A stretch of 64,000 nucleotides of DNA from Hevea brasiliensis (Eukaryota > Streptophyta > Magnoliopsida > Malpighiales > Euphorbiaceae). Location of the stretch: the NCBI RefSeq assembly GCF_030052815.1, contig NC_079505.1, forward strand, positions 6,707,640 through 6,771,639, given 5' to 3'. Shown piece by piece: positions 48,209 through 59,197 of the stretch (position 1 is the stretch's first letter; every line of letters begins with the position of its first letter). The notes below the pieces were generated by a model. That model saw only the letters and a list, made by a program, of their open reading frames with translations, had not been told where the DNA came from and did not search any database. A program made the position numbers and the translations under genes.

Positions 48209-49061
48209 TGATGAAGAAGCACCAGTGCCTGTGCCATTATTTAGAGGACCCATCACCAGAGCCAGAGCTAGAGAGCTACAAGCATTGGTGTTGGAGCATT
48301 GTGAGTACAAGGGGGATCAAAATTGCCATGTTGGACTTTCTTGCATATTGTTGGAATCTAGGTGGATCGTTCTCACATAAGTTGGCATGGGAGAATTGAC
48401 AAGTGGCGCCACATCAGCGTGACTTTGCCACATCAGCATGACTTGGCACAAGACCATTCGGCCAAGTGGATTAGAGGAGCTTCTTATGCTTATTTGGATT
48501 TTCCATGTGCTGACACCTTTTAATTGGTCCCCACTACATTAAAAAAGGCTGCTACCACCTAAAGTGTTGCTGCCACCTTATGGTCCCCATTACATAAAGG
48601 GCTACCATAAAGCAAGTGGTCCCAAATGGTTCCCCCCCCTATGGAGACGCCCCATCTGATTGATGAGCCTTGAATTTTTATCTTTTTAGCCATGTTGGCA
48701 CACTTTTAGGGTTTTGGCACACTTTTAGGGTTTTAGAGATGCTATATATAACCCAAGATATTCAGATTGTATTGGCAGCCTTCATTTTTTTCTAGTTTAA
48801 GTGTGAGCATTAGGGAGAGAACTCCATTGCTGGAGCTTGAGTTTCTTCTATGTTTCTTCCATGTTTCTTGAAAGAACTTGGATTCTAGCAGCATGAACCC
48901 CTTGCTAGTCTTATTTTGATGATCAATATGCTTTAGCTTGTTACTATTTGTGTATTGACACTTGGGTTTTCAATCTGAAATTCTGCCTTGTTTGGATGAT
49001 TAAAGATCTTGGTTCCAATATTTAGATGTTGTGTTTCTTGGCATCCTAGGAGTGCTCATCA
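48209..49061 (+). repeat. Element C 5' LTR
   Basis: 853 bp, TGATGAAGAAG to GTGCTCATCA. It contains the promoter features noted separately and a copy of the pol C-terminal codons (to about 48400), which here have no coding role. Confidence 0.95.
48706..48750 (+). promoter_or_regulatory. Core promoter of element C LTR: two telo-boxes and a TATA box
   Basis: TTAGGGTTT occurs at 48706-48714 and 48725-48733, each inside a repeated CACACTTTTAGGGTTTT phrase, and TATATATA follows at 48743-48750. The same arrangement is in the 3' LTR (56322-56330, 56341-56349, 56359-56366). The TATA box would start the genomic RNA. TTAGGGTTT is the plant telo-box in reverse. The role of these boxes here is inferred. 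Confidence 0.6.
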
Positions 49062-49064
49062 TTT

Positions 49065-49076
49065 TGGTATCAGAGC
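49065..49076 (+). promoter_or_regulatory. Element C primer binding site, initiator-Met type
   Basis: TGGTATCAGAGC, perfect, three bases after the LTR end. Reverse transcription would start here from tRNA-iMet. Confidence 0.93.
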
Positions 49077-50513
49077 CTTGGCATCTAACAAGGTATTTAT
49101 CCATTAAAACTACTTTTTCTTTTCTGTTTGGTTAACTATAATAGTTAGCTATTGTAGGACCTTTAGATATCTATTAGTTTCTTCATCTAGTACCATGTTC
49201 TTTGTAGCCAAATCAAATCTGCATTTTAGGGTACTGATTTTTCTTCTTTTTTTTGTTTGAACTCTTGCTGGCTGAAACTTGGCAGTCTTAATTTTAGTGT
49301 AGGATTTTGCTTAATCTTAGATTAAATCTCTAGTTCATCTTGTTTTCCTTGAGTTTATCCGTAGGATTAGAGTTAATCAAGCTAAAACCTATCTTTAACA
49401 CTAGCTATTTGCCTCTTGAGTTATATGATATCAAGTCTGAGTATGTTAAATTGGGTAATTAATGCTTGGGATGTGCCTGTGTGCTAGTGGGTAGAGCTTG
49501 ATTTGGATTGCCAAAGTACTTGAGTGGTATCAGTAGTTGATTCTGCAATTTTTATCCTTTGCATCAGTATAAAAAAAAAAAAAAAAAAGGAGATTGGATT
49601 GTAAGCTGAGTTGTGTTGTGCTGAAAAAAATTGACAAGCTGACATAAGTGATGAAATTGTGAATTGTGAAGTTAAACATTGAATTTGAGCCTGATAATCT
49701 ACCAACATCTTTGGGTATTACTAGACACCTCACATGCCATATTTGATGTGAAAATTCCACTGTTTGCATATCGAACCAAATTTTGCGACAAATCTGATCA
49801 AATTTAGTTAACACACCAAACCAACCCAGAAAACTATGAAATTTTGCAGGCTGATTATACTCCATTTCAGTAGCTTTTGTGTCAATTTTCAGGGTTTTGT
49901 GACATTGTTTGCCTACCGAACCAAAATTTTGTGGTAGACCTAGTCAAATTTCGTTCACCTAGTAAACCCATGCAGAAACTCCTGAAATTTTACTAGTAGT
50001 TAGTCAGTATTGGGATGCCTATGTCTACCAAATTTCAGATCAAAATATATTCGTTTGTGTGGTGAACCAAAATTGTTGCATATTTTTTGTTAATTGTGTG
50101 AACTGCTAGTATTTGTGCAAAGTTGGCTATAAAATTGGAAGTTTGAGCTTGATATCATTCTATTGGGTTGTCTCTCATACAGTTTTCAAAAATCATACCA
50201 TTTAGTTCACATTTGCTTCTACTTTTGGTGTCTTCCATTTCTTTGGCTCTAGTGTCACACTTTCTGGTTATTATTATTTCGTTTCTTCCAGTTTCGTTTG
50301 TTGATTGTTTTTTATAAAATTAGCAAGTATTTGTGCTTGTTTGTGAATTTTAGTTCCCAAAGGAACAAGGGAAGCAAACTGTTGAGTGGTAAAAGGCAAG
50401 AGTGTGTGAGTGCCAAAAGAGGGTAAGAGCCTGAAATTTGTGCGAAAACACTTGAGCTAAACACTTGAGAGGGTGAGCCATTTCTACTAACTTCATTTTC
50501 TTGCAGCCAAATC
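49077..50513 (+). other. Element C leader, candidate intron, no gene
   Basis: About 1.4 kb with no supportable frame. It includes a diverged ~145-bp tandem duplication (CGAACCAAATTTTG and CGAACCAAAATTTTG near 49772 and 49917, with a third trace near 50063) and an A-run at 49569. A possible 5' splice site (AAG|GTATTT) is at 49092/49093 and a strong 3' splice site (CTAAC ... TTCTTGCAG|CC) ends at 50506, 7 nt before the gag ATG. Confidence 0.6.
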
Positions 50514-52405
50514 ATGTCTCAATTCCAAGAGACAAGTGGTAGTAGTGGAGGTAATGAAGAAAAAAGGGAGTTTCCTGATGATCGAATTTTTAAAGAATTC
50601 GTAGCACAAAGCTTTGAAAGGTTGAATTTGCAAATGAATGACTTTAGAGATGAATTGGATGTATTGAGGGGAATGAGAAATGAGATGACCAGGTTTATGG
50701 AAGAGATGAGAAGGGACAGAGAAGATAGAAATAGGAGGAATGATGGGGGAGCAAATGTGGGAAATCAGAATAGAAATGAAGGTAGATTTCGGGCAGAACA
50801 TAGGAATGAAGGGTATGAAGAAGCTGAATGGAATGATGATGAGTATGATAAAGCTTATGACTACGGCAACTACCATTATGGTGGAAGAGGGTATAGACCA
50901 CCTAGGGGTAGAGGGCCTAGGGGAAGAAGGGGTGGCAGAAATTTTAGGTTCGGTGATCATTGGGATAGAGATGGGAATGAGGAGAGAGTTGATGGGAATT
51001 TAGCTAGTATAAAAATGCAAATTCCACCTTTTCATGGGAAGGATAATCCAGATGTTTATTTGGAGTGGGAGAGACAGGTGGAGTTGATTTTTGAGTGCCA
51101 CCATTATTCTAAAGAAAAGAAAGTGAAGTTAGCAGCTGTAGAATTCAAAGAGTATGCAATTGTATGGTGGGATCAGTTGTTGAGTAGGAGGAGGAGAAAT
51201 GGGCAACGAACCGTGGAGACATGGGAAGAAATGAAGGGAATCTTGAGAAACAGGTTTGTGCCACCTTACTACCACAGAGAGCTGCTTCAAAGGTTACAAA
51301 AACTCACTCAAGGTACTAAAAGTGTCGAAGAATACTACAAGGCCATGGAGATAGCGTTGATTAGAGCTAATGTTGAGGAGGATCGGGAAGCTACAATGGT
51401 TCGCTTTTTGAATGGGTTAAATCCTGAAATTGCTAATATTGTGGAGCTGCAACCTTGTGTGGAGGTGGAGGATATGCTACAAATGGCACTTAAAGTGGAG
51501 AAGCAACTAAAAAGGAAAAATGTGGCTAGATATGCACCAGCCAACCATTCGGCTCCTAGGAGTAATTGGAAGTCAAATTGGTCTGCTCCTTCAAGGGTGG
51601 AGAAAGAAGTTCCCAAATTCAAGAAAGAAGAATGGAAAGGAAAGGAGAAAGTAGAGGAGAAGAACAAGGGAGTTCCTACTAGGACTAGAGAATTGAAGTG
51701 TTTTAAGTGTTTGGGAAATGGACATTATGCCTCACAATGTCCAAATAAAAGAGTGATGGTTGTTAGGGAAAATGGAGAGTTAGAAAGTGAAGAGGAAAGG
51801 GAGGAAGAATCTGATAATGTTGATGAGCATGAGGATGATTGCTATGATGAGGGAGATCAGCCACCTATGGATGGCAATATCCTTGTCACCATGCGCACAC
51901 TTAGTGCACAAGTGATTATGGAGTGTGGTGATGAAATGCAAAGGGAGAACATCTTCCATACTAGGTGCTTGGTGAATGACAAGTTGTGTAGTGTGATTGT
52001 AGATGGTGGGAGCTGTTGTAATGTGGCTAGTTCACTCTTGGTGGACAAGTTGGGTTTGCCTACTACTACACATCCAAAACCATATGGCTTGCAATGGTTA
52101 AATGATTGTGGGAAGTTGAGGGTTACAAAACAGGTGGTGGTGCCATTCACCATTGGCAAGTAGAATGATGAGGTACTTTGTGATGTTGTGCCTATGGTTG
52201 CTACGCATCTTTTGTTGGGTCGTGCATGGCAGTATGATAGAAGTGTTGTGCATGATGGTAGGAAGAACAGGTACACGGTCACTAAGGAAGGTCGAACATA
52301 CTCATTGCTTCCTATGACACCAGCTCAAGTGCATGAAGATCAAATAAGGATTCTTAGATCCATTGAGGAAAAGAAAGAAAATTGGAGAGAAAAACTTAGA
52401 GAGGC
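50514..52405 (+). pseudogene. Element C gag-protease
   Basis: ATG 50514 (MSQFQETSGSS) sits just after the candidate 3' splice site. The N-terminal ~110 residues are charged and probably coiled coil. An RGG-like segment follows (RGYRPPRGRGPRGRRGGRN, ~residues 123-142), then the retrotrans_gag domain (MQIPPFHGKDNPDVYLEWER, WWDQLLSRRR) and at about residue 396 a CCHC knuckle CFKCLGNGHYASQC. An acidic E/D stretch leads to an aspartic protease with IVDGGSCCNVAS near residue 495 and LLLGRAWQYD. A single TAG at 52161-52163 interrupts the protease, but the same frame continues (NDEVLCDVVPMVATHLLLGR) up to the TRIM insertion. Gag forms the particle and the protease processes the polyprotein. Confidence 0.9.
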
Positions 52406-52928
52406 TGTAACACCCTAGGCAAATCCCACATCGACAAAACACGGGAGAGATGCTGGGTTTATAAGTTGGTGGTTCGTAACACCTAGTGACGCGTTTTAAA
52501 ACCGTAGCGAGGACGCTGAGTCCCATAAGGGGGGTGGATTGTAACACCCTAGGCAAATGAAATTGTCCGCTCTGGGCCGAAGCCCTCACGGTTTTAAAAC
52601 GCGTCACTAGGTGTTACGAACCACCAACTTATAAACCCAGCATCTCTCCCGTGTTTTGTCGATGTGGGATTTGCCTAGGGTGTTACAATCCACCCCCCTT
52701 ATGGGACTCAGCGTCCTCGCTGAGGTTTGCCCCACCATCGCTCAAGGTTGCACGCGGAGTGGCTCTGATACCACAAATGTAATGGCCCGGCCCACTAGTG
52801 AAATTGTATGCTCTGGGCCGAAGCCCTCACGGTTTTAAAACGCGTCACTAGGTGTTACGAACCACCAACTTATAAACCCAGCATCTCTCCCGTGTTTTGT
52901 CGATGTGGGATTTGCCTAGGGTGTTACA
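52406..52928. mobile_element. TRIM b: rearranged inverted TRIM in element C
   Basis: Flanked by one duplication GAGGC (52401-52405 and 52929-52933). Plus half: LTR truncated at about 52506, a piece of internal DNA with the purine tract (CATAAGGGGGGTGGAT), then only the first 20 bases of a second LTR (52540-52559). Minus half: most of an LTR (~52560-52687), an internal region with primer site (GGCTCTGATACCA), and a full 151-bp LTR (52778-52928). So it is again head-to-head inverted, but with different deletions from TRIM a. TRIM plus duplication is 528 bp, a multiple of three. Confidence 0.88.
52423..52464 (+). promoter_or_regulatory. U6-type promoter in the TRIM b LTR
   Basis: USE ATCCCACATCG (52423-52433), 24-nt gap, TATA TTTATAA (52458-52464): the same arrangement as in TRIM a. 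It would read toward the inverted junction. Activity is inferred. Confidence 0.6.
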
Positions 52929-55900
52929 GAGGCCGAGCTGGATGAGAATGAAAAGAAAGAGAAGAGAGAAGAAAAAGAGAGAAAAAGAGAAACAAAAGAA
53001 AAGAAAATGAGAGCAAATGAGAAAAAGGAAAGCTCAGGGCAAAAGGAGAGTGGAGAGAAGAGAATGAGTTTGTATGTGAAGGAAAGAGAAGTTAGAGAGG
53101 CTTTACATTCAGGAAGACCTCTTTGTGTACTTATGTACAAGGACGTTAATTTATGTGTTACTGACCTTGATTCACATTTGCCTAGTGATGCTTTGTCTCT
53201 TATACAGGAATATGAAGATGTCTTCCCCAATGAGTTGCCACCAGGATTGCCACCTATCAGAGGGATTCAGCACCAGATCGACTTAGTACCTGGAGCACAA
53301 AAACCGAATAGACCAGCATACAGAACAAATCCTAAAGAAACAAAGGAGTTACAAAGGCGAGTGGAAGAGCTTATGGAGAAGGGCTATGTTAGGGAGAGCA
53401 TGAGCCCATGTGCTGTACCTGTGTTGCTAGTGCCTAAGAAGGATGGGAGTTATCGCATGTGTGTGGATTGCAGAGCCATCAATAAAATCACTATAAAGTA
53501 TAGACACCCAATCCCTCGCCTTGATGATATGCTTGATGAGTTGCATGGTGCAAGTGTGTTTTCTAAGATAGATTTGAAAAGTGGTTACCACCAAATAAGA
53601 ATGAAAATTGGTGATGAGTGGAAAACTGCTTTCAAAACTAAATATGGGTTGTATGAATGGATGGTGATGCCATTTGGGCTCACAAATGCTCCTAGCACTT
53701 TTATGCGTTTGATGAACCATGTGTTGAGGAATTTCATTGGAAAATTTGTTGTTGTGTATTTTGATGACATTTTGATTTACAGCAGTAACATAGACGAGCA
53801 TTTGCATCACTTGAGACTTGTTTTTGATGTGTTGAGAAATGAGAAATTGTATGCGAATGCGAAAAAGTGTTCATTTTGCTTGGATAAGGTTGTTTTTCTT
53901 GGTTTTGTTGTAAGTAGTAAAGGTGTACAGGTTGATGAAGAGAAAATCAAAGCCATTAGAGATTGGCCAATTCCTAAGAATGTGTCTGAGGTTAGGAGTT
54001 TCCATGGATTGGCTAGTTTCTATAGGCGATTTGTGCCTAATTTTAGTACAATTGCTGCTCCTTTGAATGAATTGGTGAAAAAGAATGTTGCATTTCAGTG
54101 GAAAAAAAAACATGAACATGCATTTTCTGAACTTAAAGATAGATTGTGTTCTGCACCCTTGTTGAGTTTGCCAAATTTTGATAAGACTTTTGAAATTGAA
54201 TGTGACGCAAGTGGTGTAGGAATTGGTGCGGTTCTCATGCAAGAGAAACGACCAATAGCATATTTTAGTGAGAAATTGCATGGAGCTACCTTGAATTACT
54301 TTACTTATGATAAGGAGATGTATGCATTAGTTAGGGCCTTGGAAACTTAGCAACATTATTTGTGGCCTAAAGAGTTTGTCATACATTCGGATCATGAATC
54401 ATTGAAGCATATTAAGAGTCAAAATAAGTTGAGTAGAAGGCATGCTAAATGGATTGAATTTTTGGAGTCATTTCCATATGTGATTAAATACAAGCAAGGA
54501 AAAGAGAATGTTGTAGCTGATGCACTTTCTAGGAGACATGCACTTTTGTCTACACTTAATGCTAAATTGCTTGGTTTTGAGTTCATGAAAGAATTGTATG
54601 TTGATGATGCTGATTTTTGTAATGTATATGTTGCTTGTGAGAAAAGTGCATTTCAGAAATTTTATAGGCATGATGGATACTTGTTTAAGGAGAATAAATT
54701 GTGTGTGCCTAAATGCTCTATGCGAGACTTGCTTGTTTTGGAGTCACATAGTGGTGGTTTGATGGGACATTTTGGTGTTGCTAAGACTTTAAACATATTG
54801 CAAGAACACTTCTTTTGGCCACATATGAGGAAAGATGTTGATCGAATGTGTTCTAGGTGAGTTGAATGTAAGAAAGCAAAGTCTAGAGTAATGCCAAATG
54901 GTCTTTACACACCCTTGCCTATTCCTAAGGAACCTTGGACTGATATTTCTATGGATTTTATTTTGGGTTTGCCTAGGTCTAGGAGAGGTCATGATTCTAT
55001 ATTTGTGGTTGTTGATAGATTTTCTAAGATGGCACACTTCATACCGTGTCACAAAACAGATGATGCCACATACATAGCCAATTTGTTCTTTAAAGAGATA
55101 GTCAGGTTACATGGTATACCTAGGACTATAGTGAGTGATAGAGATGTTAAGTTCCTAAGTCACTTTTGGAAGGTGCTGTGGGGTAAGTTAGGTACTAAAC
55201 TGTTGTTCTCAACTACTTGTCATCCCCAGACTGATGGACAAACTGAAGTAGTGAATAGAAACTTAACTACTTTATTACGTGTGATGGTTAAACAAAACTT
55301 GAAATCTTGGGAAGATTGCATTCCTTTTGTTGAGTTTGCTTATAACAGAGTAGTGCATTCTTCTACCAGATTTTCACCATTTCAGATTGTGTATGGATTT
55401 AATCCATTGACACCATTAGACTTGTTGCCTTTACCTGTTGATCATATTAATAGTCTTGATGGTAAAAAGAAAGAAGATTTGGTTAGGAAATTACATGAGC
55501 AAGCTAGGTTACAAATTGAAAAGAAAAATGCACAATATGCTACTCATGCTAATAAAGGCCAAAAGCCTCTTGTGTTTGAACCAGGTGACTTTGTTTGGGT
55601 GCATTTAAGGAAAGAGCAGTTTCCAAACCTAAGAAAGTCAAAATTACAGCCAAGGTGTGATGGTCCATTCAAAGTGCTAGAAAGGATCAACAACAATGCA
55701 TACAAGATTGATTTACCTAGTGAGTATGGTGTTAGCAATTCTTTTAACATTACTGATCTTTCCCCTTGTATTGATGCAGGACCAAATTCGAGGACAAATT
55801 CTTTCAAAGGAGGAGGGGATGATGAAGAAGCACCAGTGCCTATGCCATTATTTAGAGGACCCATCACCAGAGCCAGAGCTAGAGAGCTACAAGCATTGGT

Positions 55901-56033
55901 GTTGGAGCATTGTGAGCACAAGGGGGATCAAAATTGCCATGTTGGACTTTCTTGCATATTGTTGGAATCTAGGTGGATCGTTCTCACACAAGTTGGCATG
56001 GGAGACTTGACAAGTAGCGCCACATCAGCGTGA
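52929..56033 (+). pseudogene. Element C pol: RT, RNase H, integrase, C-terminal tail in the LTR
   Basis: Same frame as gag. A K/E-rich linker (52935-53070) precedes the RT ([33 protein letters not shown], catalytic [10 protein letters not shown] ~53755). RNase [31 protein letters not shown], then a TAG at 54348-54350 where the family has a Trp codon, then [10 protein letters not shown]. Integrase: finger [10 protein letters not shown] ... MCSR*VEC, with a TGA at 54858-54860 replacing a zinc-ligand Cys, DDE core ([25 protein letters not shown]), and a GPF motif ([19 protein letters not shown]). No chromodomain; the protein ends in [13 protein letters not shown] and a short tail encoded beyond 55820, inside the 3' LTR. 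Three point stops and the TRIM make it non-functional. Confidence 0.92.
55805..55819 (+). promoter_or_regulatory. Element C polypurine tract
   Basis: AAAGGAGGAGGGGA lies directly before the 3' LTR (TGATGAAG) and is also part of the pol reading frame. It primes plus-strand DNA. Confidence 0.9.
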
Positions 56034-56677
56034 CTTTGCCACATCAGCATGACTTGGCACAAGACCATTCGGCCAAGTGGATTGGAGGAGCTTCTTATGC
56101 TTATTTGGATTTGCCATGTGCTGACACCTTTTAATTGGTCCCCACTACATTAAAAAAGGCTGCTACCACCTAAAGTGTTGCTGCCACCTTATGGTCCCCA
56201 TTACATAAAGGGCTGCCATAAAGCAAGTGGTCTCAAATGGTTCCCCCCCCCCCCCTATGGAGACGCCCCATCTGATTGATGAGCCTTGCATTTTTATCTT
56301 TTTAGCCATGTTGGCACACTTTTAGGGTTTTGGCACACTTTTAGGGTTTTAGAGATGCTATATATAACCCAAGATATTCAGATTGTATTGGCAGCCTTCA
56401 TTTTTTTCTAGTTTAAGTGTGAGCATTAGGGAGAGAACTCCATTGCTGGAGCTTGAGTTTCTTCTATGTTTCTTCCATGTTTCTTGAAAGAACTTGGATT
56501 CTAGCAGCATGAACCCCTTGCTAGTCTTATTTTGATGATCAATATGCTTTAGCTTGTTACTATTTGTGTATTGACACTTTGGTTTTCAATCTGAAATTCT
56601 ACCTTGTTTGGATGATTAAAGATCTTGGTTCCAATATTTAGATGTTATGTTTCTTGGCATCCTAGGAGTGCTCATCA
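55820..56677 (+). repeat. Element C 3' LTR
   Basis: 858 bp. The first 214 bp are coding for the pol C-terminus. A longer C-run (13 versus 8) near 56243 accounts for the size difference from the 5' LTR. Confidence 0.95.
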
Positions 56678-57213
56678 CTTGGAAGCTTGACAACAATGGA
56701 GGAAATGAGGGAAAGAGAGAGAGAAGAAATGAAGGAAGAAGATGAAAGTGGGTGGGAGTTTGTCCTCTAGTGCCTATTTATAAAAATTTTTTTTTGAATT
56801 TTCCTAAGCTTTTTCTTTTCTTTTCCTTTCTTTTCTTTTCTTTTCTTTTCTCTTCTCATTTTCCTAATCTATTTCATAAATTTTAATTAATGTTAATTAT
56901 TTTATTCTCTAAATTTTTTTTTTTGACATTTAGGTCAAAATTCACCTTTGGGGGTGAAATGACCGAAATGACCAAAATGCCCTTAGTAGTGCATGTCCGG
57001 TTATTTTTATTATTTTTGTATCAATTTATAAATTCTCTAAACTTTAATTTATTTTTTTCTCTACATTTTTCATATATTTTCTTAACATTTATTTCTTCAA
57101 TTTATGCCTCCTCACTATAGTCTAGGTGTAGTTCCAAACATTTTAACTATCCGAACAGATATTAGTCGTCAGAACAGTAAAATGTACGGACTACCTTTGG
57201 TGAGGGCGTTACA

Positions 57214-57506
57214 ATTCTTACCTTCTAAATAAAATTTCATCCTCGAAATTTACACAGTGTAAATAATTGAGGGACTGCTATCTCCTTGTCTTTTTGCCTT
57301 TTTGTGTTATAATACTTTACTTTTTCTTTTGTCTGTCTTATTAATCCTAGTTCTACAATCTTATTCTTATCTCGATTTACTGTTGGAAATACGTAGCTCT
57401 ACATAATAGTCCCAAGTCGGTACTATAATCTGCAGTTTACAGCACAAACATCAAGAGCATTGCATAGTCACCACGGTATAATCCCAATAGACTAACTTTT
57501 TTTTTT
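57214..57506 (-). other. Element D 3' internal remnant next to the LTR
   Basis: The minus-strand purine tract next to the LTR is weak (AGAAGGTAAGAAT). Pieces align by eye with A near 19170-19240 (GAGGGA(A)CTGCT) and near 20362-20410 (CTTTTGTCTGTCTTATTAAT versus CCTCTGTCTGTCTCACTAAA). This shows the deletion removed pol while keeping scraps of its 3' end. Confidence 0.6.
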
Positions 57507-59060
57507 TCAACAAGTTCTGTACTCATCTTCTTTCATCTCATATACAGTCTCCTTCTCATTTCCATCTATTATCTTTGATACGATCCTTTTCAGTTGATAA
57601 TCTACCATAACCTTATGGTTCAAAGGGTTGGTGACAAGCATGTCATCTTCTAACCCATCTCTCGATATCCTCTTTTTAACAGGAGATACAATGTATATAT
57701 AGGGGTGACTATAATTAGGATCTATCAATACATACTTAAAGGTATTATAATTAGGAAATGTACCTCTGATAACGTCTACTAGATTTGGCTCCTTTCGAGC
57801 CATAGCGTACACACGAGGTGCTATTCCAACCTCGAGCCGTTCTGTAGTCTCAGAAGCCCTTTGTGATGTACCAGTTGTCTCAAGCCTCACAGGTCTTCTA
57901 CCCCTTTGCACTGTCAGGGCAGACCTCTCAGTCGGTGGTAGTGCAGAGGGAGCACTCCCCTGAGGACAACTTCGTATGAAATGATCCGTAGACCCACATC
58001 TGAAACATCCACTAGTCAATAGTCGACACTCCCCTCTGTGTATCCTGCCACAGTGGGTACATTCTGGCGCTGAAATTGATTCTCTTGTTACTATACCCGG
58101 GGAACTAGCTATAGATACTCCAGACTGGCCCCTCTGGCCTTGTGTTTGGCTCTGTGAACCCTTATGCTTCTTACAACTAGTAGCTGGTGCACTAAACTGG
58201 CCCTGTCTAGGACCTCTCTTGCGTTGCCTATCCTTTTTGGACTGCTCTTCATTTCTGACTCTCTCCACATCAAGGGATGATGCTATCAACAGAGAGAAAT
58301 CTGTGAAGTGGTGAGATGTCACTATCAACCTGATGTTGTCATTCAGTCCATCCTCAAATCTTTTGCATTTATCAACCTCTGTTGGCATCAACTCCAATGC
58401 ATATTCGCTAAGTCTCACGAATTCTCGCTCATATTCGGAGACTGTCAGCTGCCTCAGTCTCAGTGCCAGGAATTCTCTCCTTCTGGCCTCCAAGTATACA
58501 TGACTGATGTATTTCTTTCTGAATTCAGCCAGAAAGAAATCCCAAGTGATCTGTGCAGGCTGTACCACTCTAGATACTGTCACCCATCATCTATATGCAT
58601 CCTCTTGTAGCAGTGACAGAGCACACTCCAACTGCTGCTCTGGGGTGCAGTGCAACTGCTGTAATACCCTCTCTGTCCTCTCCAGGTAATACTCTGCTGC
58701 GGCTGGATCATCATCCCTCTTACCTCTGAAGTCAACTGCCCCATACTTTCACAGTCTCTCTAGTGGAGATCTGTGTACAGGTTGCGGCTGTGGGGGTGGA
58801 GGTGGCTGTATAGGTGGTGGTGGTGGTGGCTGTGGCTGTGGTTGTGGAGGTAGAGGTGGTTGTGGCTGGGCAATGGCTCCAGTGATCTGACGGAACAGCT
58901 GTGTCATCTATTCATAGAAGGCCTGTTGTGCCCTACTCACAGTACCTCGAGATTACTCTGCTCTACTACTACTTCTCCCCCGACTAGGAGCAGGTGCGTG
59001 ACTCTCTACTTCCTCCTTTATCGGTCATGGAGGTCCATGCTCTGAAGGATCAGATGCCAT
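57507..59060 (-). pseudogene. Element D gag and protease remnant
   Basis: Gag starts at ATG 59060 (MASDP as in A) and is broken by stops in its N-terminal part, including a TGA in place of a Trp codon just upstream of ATG 58583. The 358-codon frame 58583-57507 has the gag domain (FRKKYISHVYLEARRREFL, LTVSEYEREFVRLSEYA), CTHCGRIHRGEC and the CCHC knuckle CFRCGSTDHFIRSC. The protease site is degraded: VLIDPNYSHPY keeps the Asp but loses the Gly-Ser-Thr. The frame ends in a deletion junction with the foreign-looking tail ETVYEMKEDEYRTC. It is clearly diverged from the gag of A, so D is a separate subfamily and not a duplicate. Confidence 0.85.
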
Positions 59061-59185
59061 CGACTTATAAAACAGACAAAGAAACAGATGTGCATTAGTG
59101 TCACCTCGACTCTATTTAAAGGCCCATGCATGTGATGCACTCAATCTATTTCTAACTATTTAGGTCTAGGACCGCCTAAACCTCT

Positions 59186-59197
59186 GCTCTGATACCA
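59186..59197 (-). promoter_or_regulatory. Element D primer binding site, initiator-Met type
   Basis: The minus strand reads TGGTATCAGAGC, a perfect match, five bases inside the 5' LTR. Confidence 0.9.

Larger units (their letters stand above)
48209..56677 (+). mobile_element. Element C: CRM-like Ty3/gypsy chromovirus in the LTR of D
   Basis: Plus-strand element of 8469 bp with target duplication CTTGG at 48204-48208 and 56678-56682. Order: LTR, Met-tRNA primer site, ~1.4 kb leader, one gag-pol frame that runs into the 3' LTR, purine tract, LTR. LTRs begin TGATGAAGA and the pol C-terminus is encoded partly by the 3' LTR, ending with a [11 protein letters not shown] segment; both are marks of the CRM (centromeric) lineage by family recall. 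LTRs of 853 and 858 bp differ at about a dozen sites by eye, so it is young. An inverted TRIM and three in-frame stops break the polyprotein. Confidence 0.9.
45456..57213 (-). repeat. Element D 3' LTR (left), split by element C
   Basis: 45456-48208 plus 56683-57213, about 3284 bp when rejoined. The 192-bp repeat occurs three times (phrase at 46996, 47182, 47374). The left frames 45556-45801, 46203-46508, 46967-47152, 47610-47816 and 47741-48025 are LTR sequence and not genes; most recur in the right LTR. Confidence 0.9.

Noticed and set aside
50493..50960. Minus-strand ORFs opposite element C gag and pol (also 51335-51667, 53427-53810, 53871-54281)
   Set aside because: Antisense shadows of a clear gag-pol reading frame.
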